Origin: Hyphomicrobiales bacterium
GTDB taxonomy: Bacteria; Pseudomonadota; Alphaproteobacteria; Rhizobiales; Rhizobiaceae
DNA length: 64,000 nt
Direction of reading: 5' to 3'
Assembly (NCBI GenBank): GCA_900468285.1
Contig: UBTF01000014.1
Span: 124,001 to 188,000 of the forward strand
Position numbers and translations under genes: made by a program. The notes under the pieces were generated by a model. That model had not been told where the DNA came from and did not search any database. It saw only the letters and a program-made list of their open reading frames with translations. Positions within the stretch are counted from its first letter, which is position 1. The number at the start of each line of letters is the position of its first letter. Positions 61,087-64,000 of the stretch are shown here, piece after piece.

Positions 61087-62280
61087 TCAAGTCTCAAAAT
61101 GGTCGATGGGGTAGGCCTGATGTGCACCGTCCGGGGCATAGCCCTCCACAGGCTGCAAAACCGCCGTTTCATAAAGATCATCCCAAAACATATCATGCAG
61201 TCTAGAGTCAAATCGCTGGACCGCGGTTTCATGCGCATTCAGTGCCATCGCATCGAAAGAGGTCGGAGAATTCAACATTTCCTCCAGACGACGAAGCGTC
61301 TCTTCTGCCAGCCGATCCACCTCCTGCGCATGGATTTTCTCGAATATTTTTGACCCGCGATCTGGACTGTTCAAATGTATCCATTCGCCTTTCTCATTCA
61401 AAGGCAGGTCAAGCATGATGCCGTTGACGCCATCCCTTATAAATTCCGGCAGTGCACATTGCCGGGTAGCGATGACAGGGGTGCCGTTGATGAGAGACTC
61501 GATCGCGCTGTAACCGAAACTGTCTCCAAAGGTCGGGAGCAGGAGGAAATGCGATTGACGGATTTTTTCGATCACCTGCTGATTGGGCAGCTCTCCCCAA
61601 CATCGGACATTGGGCAAATTGAGAAGTGGTCGATACCGATCGAAAAAACTCTCATCCAGTGGATCTGTCCACGAAACGCGACCAATTTCCAGCTTGGAGA
61701 TGATTTCAATTTCCAATGGCAGCCCTGCATCCAGCGACAACTGGGCAAGACGCAGAGCCACGCAACCACCCTTTCTCGCAAAGTGGTTTCCAACAAACAG
61801 CAGACGAATTGGTGGCAAAGTCTGTTTTCTCGCTGGCGGATCCTTTGGCAATACGACGGAGGGCATGCGGACAACCAGCTTCGCCGCAAGTTCATGATAT
61901 GCAGATGTGCCCTCATGTTGGGCGAGAAAGGTGCGTTTCGCATATTCGGAAATTCCGACGATGGCCCTGCACCGCTCATTCAACAACTGGTTTCGCATGA
62001 ACGTAAAGAAGAATGAGTTTTCAATTCCGAAACCTCTGGGAAGATGTGACTCAAATCCTATGACAAAGGGCTTGGGATTGAGTGGAATCCGGTTGAATCC
62101 ATGAATGAGATCAATCCTGTCGAGCAAACTTGGGGGGAATACCGTCACGCCTTCAACTTTCGGCGACAGGTAATTCATCGGCAGAAATCGACGCCGGAGA
62201 ATGTGATGACGAGACGTTCTTGGGCTGTTGAAGAGGGAGGGATAACGGACCGGAGCTAGAATAGTGAGGGGACCAGTCAT
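61087..62280 (-). CDS. Family 4 (GT4-like) glycosyltransferase
   Basis: This 397-residue GT-B protein has RLLFVGNHFARKGG (start of the nucleotide-binding half, about 165-178), NVRCWGELPNQQVIE and the EX7E region LLPTFGDSFGYSAIESLINGTPVIATRQ (near 262-289, positions only). It should transfer a sugar from a nucleotide sugar to an acceptor, cytoplasmic. The start at 62280 follows GAAGAACCA. No neighbouring polysaccharide gene is in this part of the window, so the product is unknown. Confidence 0.85.
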   Translation of the reverse strand: MTGPLTILAPVRYPSLFNSPRTSRHHILRRRFLPMNYLSPKVEGVTVFPPSLLDRIDLIHGFNRIPLNPKPFVIGFESHLPRGFGIENSFFFTFMRNQLLNERCRAIVGISEYAKRTFLAQHEGTSAYHELAAKLVVRMPSVVLPKDPPARKQTLPPIRLLFVGNHFARKGGCVALRLAQLSLDAGLPLEIEIISKLEIGRVSWTDPLDESFFDRYRPLLNLPNVRCWGELPNQQVIEKIRQSHFLLLPTFGDSFGYSAIESLINGTPVIATRQCALPEFIRDGVNGIMLDLPLNEKGEWIHLNSPDRGSKIFEKIHAQEVDRLAEETLRRLEEMLNSPTSFDAMALNAHETAVQRFDSRLHDMFWDDLYETAVLQPVEGYAPDGAHQAYPIDHFET

Positions 62281-62715
62281 TGGTTCTTCTCGCGTTTTCG
62301 AGATTATATGAGGTGTGGCTTCCAACTTGGTCGCATCAATTGGCCGAAGCCTGAGGACGGATCGGGGCCGCCAGTGGCATCACTGTGGGCGTTACCGCCT
62401 TGGGCACAGGGTGTGCCTTCCCGTAGATCTGGATTGGATCACGTGGCCACGTAGACGTGGTAACCTCGGCTTTGCGGTTAACTCGATTGGCATCAACGTG
62501 CGTTCTCCATCATTGCGATGACGAACCTCTGGACGGCCTGCAAAAGCGTAATGTGAACGAGAAGCGAAATAGAATTACATCTGCAACGAGCCGAAATGGC
62601 TGGGAGCAAAAATGCTGAACGTCGCTTATTTGGCCCAGGTAATCTCAGCAATCGAGCCGGCGGCCCGAGTTGCCACTCCGGTTGTCCCGGACTTAAAATG
62701 AAACGCGGGGAATAC
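62281..62715. other. 435-bp gene-free region
   Basis: No frame on either strand has a ribosome site or family resemblance. It contains a perfect vir box-type site at 62574-62587. Confidence 0.55.
62574..62587. promoter_or_regulatory. Perfect vir box-type site
   Basis: ATTACATCTGCAAC is an exact half-site match, resembling the P450 site GTTACATCTGAAAC. It is 293 bp from the glycosyltransferase start, the nearest downstream gene on the minus strand. Confidence 0.45.
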
Positions 62716-63051
62716 TTATCGTGAAAGGTTTGCGCACCAGCGCAGAAGCCTTGTGACAATACTTTCGTCAGGCATGGACGGGCGGGACGCCTTTAATAAT
62801 GAACGTCCAGACTTGGTCAGGTAAACAATTCCCCCTTCACACCACTCTCCACCAGCATCAATCCGGACAAGATCGCGCTGCCAAGCTTTCGTAAAGCTGG
62901 GGTCGGTCTCCAGACTTTCCAATTCGTCGGACGTCAGCAGGATTCTCCCGCCTGCTACATCAATGGTCGCCAGGAACTGCTCGACTGAGCAACTGCACAT
63001 CGGATCCGATTTTATTGCTGCTGACGCTTTCAGACTTTCAACCTGGGGCAT
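62716..63051 (-). CDS. Hypothetical protein, 111 residues
   Basis: The frame (MPQVESLKASAAIKSD...) has AGGA 8 nt before ATG 63051; an in-frame ATG at 63066 is an alternative. The protein is soluble, with a Cys pair (CSCS) near residue 20 and an alpha/beta-looking middle (GGRILLTSDELESLETD, GGIVYLTKSGRSLL). No family recognised. Tandem vir box-type sites lie 121 and 175 bp upstream. Confidence 0.5.
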   Translation of the reverse strand: MPQVESLKASAAIKSDPMCSCSVEQFLATIDVAGGRILLTSDELESLETDPSFTKAWQRDLVRIDAGGEWCEGGIVYLTKSGRSLLKASRPSMPDESIVTRLLRWCANLSR

Positions 63052-63172
63052 TTGATCGATCCTCATAGCCGCAATCGGGGTCCGACTGTGGCAGGAATGG
63101 CAGCGTGTCGGAGATGTAATTTTCTTAGAAAGACGACCCGATTATCGGATGCGTGTCAGATCGGCAATATCT

Positions 63173-63186
63173 GCTTTCAAATGCAA
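63173..63186. promoter_or_regulatory. vir box-like site, first of tandem pair
   Basis: CTTTCAAATGCAAC differs from the half-site pattern only at the first base. It pairs with the perfect site 54 bp away. Confidence 0.45.
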
Positions 63187-63226
63187 CAAACCGTGTGCTC
63201 CCGGCGCGTTTGTCGGGCGGCGGCGA

Positions 63227-63240
63227 ATTTCATTTGTAAC
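63227..63240. promoter_or_regulatory. Perfect vir box-type site, second of tandem pair
   Basis: ATTTCATTTGTAAC fits the pattern with an A/T-only centre as in Ti plasmid vir boxes. It lies 175 bp from the minus-strand hypothetical gene and 269 bp from the plus-strand gene at 63510. Confidence 0.55.
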
Positions 63241-63509
63241 GCGGGGCGTCAAAACAGAAACAATGTCGCACTTGGGGAGAGGCAGAGTCTGGTGATGGCC
63301 TTCATGCCGAGACACTTCGCCACCTCTTACCGCGGGTAACCCAAGTTGCGGACCAATATGACTGCCTATTCTCAGTTAAATTTCGCTGTCTCCAAGTGCG
63401 CGTACCTTCAAATTCGCGCGCTTGCCTCAGAGCTTGGCGTCAACTCGCATTGCTTGGCTCAGTATCAGCCTCTCAGCAACCCGATTTCCCCTTCACGACA
63501 TGAGCAGAT

Positions 63510-64000
63510 ATGACGACCCTCCCATCTGTGCCCACCACGCTCACTCGATTTATCTTTGTCGACAATTCCTTGAGGATATTGGTCTGCATATCAGGCGCGT
63601 TCTTCCTCGCCTATTTTGCGTCCTGCGGCGGTGTAATGGCGGGATGCAGGGCATGGGGCATAACTGATCGCTTTTCTCTAGCCGGTGCGGTTTTTGCCTT
63701 CGCGTCTCTTTGTTTGTGCGCTTACGCCTCGTGGCTGACATTCAGTGGAATGAGGCAGGCAACATCCATCAAGCGGTTGCTGGATGGACAGTCACTCCTG
63801 CACAGGTTCGCTCAAGCGTTTGACGAGACCCTGAACAGGGACGAATTCACAGTCGTTGCAACAAGAGTTCTCTCGGAGTTCGCATTCTATTTCGGGGCGG
63901 ACGCGCTCAGGGTCGAAATCGTGGAGCCGCGGACGGGTGTAACGATCGAAGAATATTTGAGTGCACAATTCCCGCCTCCCCTCGCGCCTGAAGTCAAAGC
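63510..64000 (+). CDS. Membrane protein, N-terminal part (runs off right edge)
   Basis: The frame is open from ATG 63510 to the window edge (163 codons), with a stop codon just upstream in the same frame. Two hydrophobic spans lie at about 21-38 (LRILVCISGAFFLAYFA) and 57-77 (FSLAGAVFAFASLCLCAY), followed by a helical linker (RQATSIKRLLDGQSLLHRF) and the start of a soluble domain (FAFYFGADALRVEIV). Two spans then a helix and a GAF-like beginning are the usual layout of a membrane sensor kinase or cyclase, but the catalytic part is not visible. No ribosome site stands out. Confidence 0.55.
   Translation, partial: MTTLPSVPTTLTRFIFVDNSLRILVCISGAFFLAYFASCGGVMAGCRAWGITDRFSLAGAVFAFASLCLCAYASWLTFSGMRQATSIKRLLDGQSLLHRFAQAFDETLNRDEFTVVATRVLSEFAFYFGADALRVEIVEPRTGVTIEEYLSAQFPPPLAPEVK

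Larger units (their letters stand above)
63052..63509. other. 458-bp gene-free divergent region with tandem vir box-type sites
   Basis: Frames here show no ribosome site or family resemblance. Two sites, CTTTCAAATGCAAC (63173-63186, one mismatch) and ATTTCATTTGTAAC (63227-63240, perfect), are 54 bp apart centre to centre. Confidence 0.6.

Noticed and set aside
63422-63667. 81-codon frame overlapping the truncated membrane gene
   Set aside because: The other frame is open to the window edge with two clear spans and is the better gene.
1-64000. T-DNA borders, virB/virD/virE, replication or conjugation genes, CRISPR arrays, tRNA/rRNA
   Set aside because: Looked for because of the VirA/VirG-like pair and for completeness; none was seen by eye.

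Overview
The window looks like a piece of a Rhizobiaceae (Rhizobium/Agrobacterium-type) genome. The pointers are a BA14K-family protein, a GSII-type glutamine synthetase (glnII), several DUF1127 proteins, many CUT1-type sugar ABC systems and, most tellingly, a two-component pair that reads like VirA/VirG of Agrobacterium. No rRNA, tRNA, CRISPR, transposase, replication or conjugation gene, and no T-DNA border-like repeat, was seen.

Positions 1-28 kb are general metabolism and transport: the N-terminal part of treY (minus strand), an SLC13-type carboxylate/ion permease, a BA14K surface protein, a five-gene ABC cassette ending in a GpdQ-like phosphodiesterase (5.2-10.3 kb), a MelR-like regulator divergent from a tightly overlapping galactoside operon with GH36 alpha-galactosidase and GH42 beta-galactosidase (10.3-19.5 kb), a Zn/Cd/Pb P-type ATPase, then a methyltransferase, a GNAT, a cupin, an NTF2-like protein, an SDR divergent from its likely LysR regulator, and an orphan PotF-like binding protein.

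Positions 28-64 kb have a different character. Their centre is a VirG-like response regulator (40212-40949) and a VirA-like hybrid kinase (41608-44124) that overlaps a di-heme MauG/CcpA-like peroxidase gene. Around them lie genes typical of phenolic/aromatic turnover: a GMC oxidoreductase, FAD monooxygenase and FAH-family hydrolase run; a LigB/LigA-type extradiol dioxygenase pair; two divergent cytochrome P450s; and an MHS-family MFS transporter. There are also c-type cytochromes, small membrane proteins, a second peptide deformylase, an EAL protein, O-antigen-ligase and glycosyltransferase genes, a sialyltransferase-motif protein, glnII, and a PAS kinase with FixJ-like and receiver-only regulators.

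The main discovery claim is a candidate VirG-like regulon. Eight sites match the near-palindromic vir box pattern RYTNCA-NN-TGNAAY exactly; all eight lie between 28 and 64 kb and all are intergenic. By a rough equal-base estimate about one such site would be expected by chance in the whole window. Several further one-mismatch sites lie upstream of the aromatic and P450 genes. My reading is that a VirA/VirG-type phenolic-sensing system here controls phenolic catabolism, transport and envelope genes rather than (or in addition to) DNA transfer. The site search was by eye and the homologies are from memory of the families; no database was searched.
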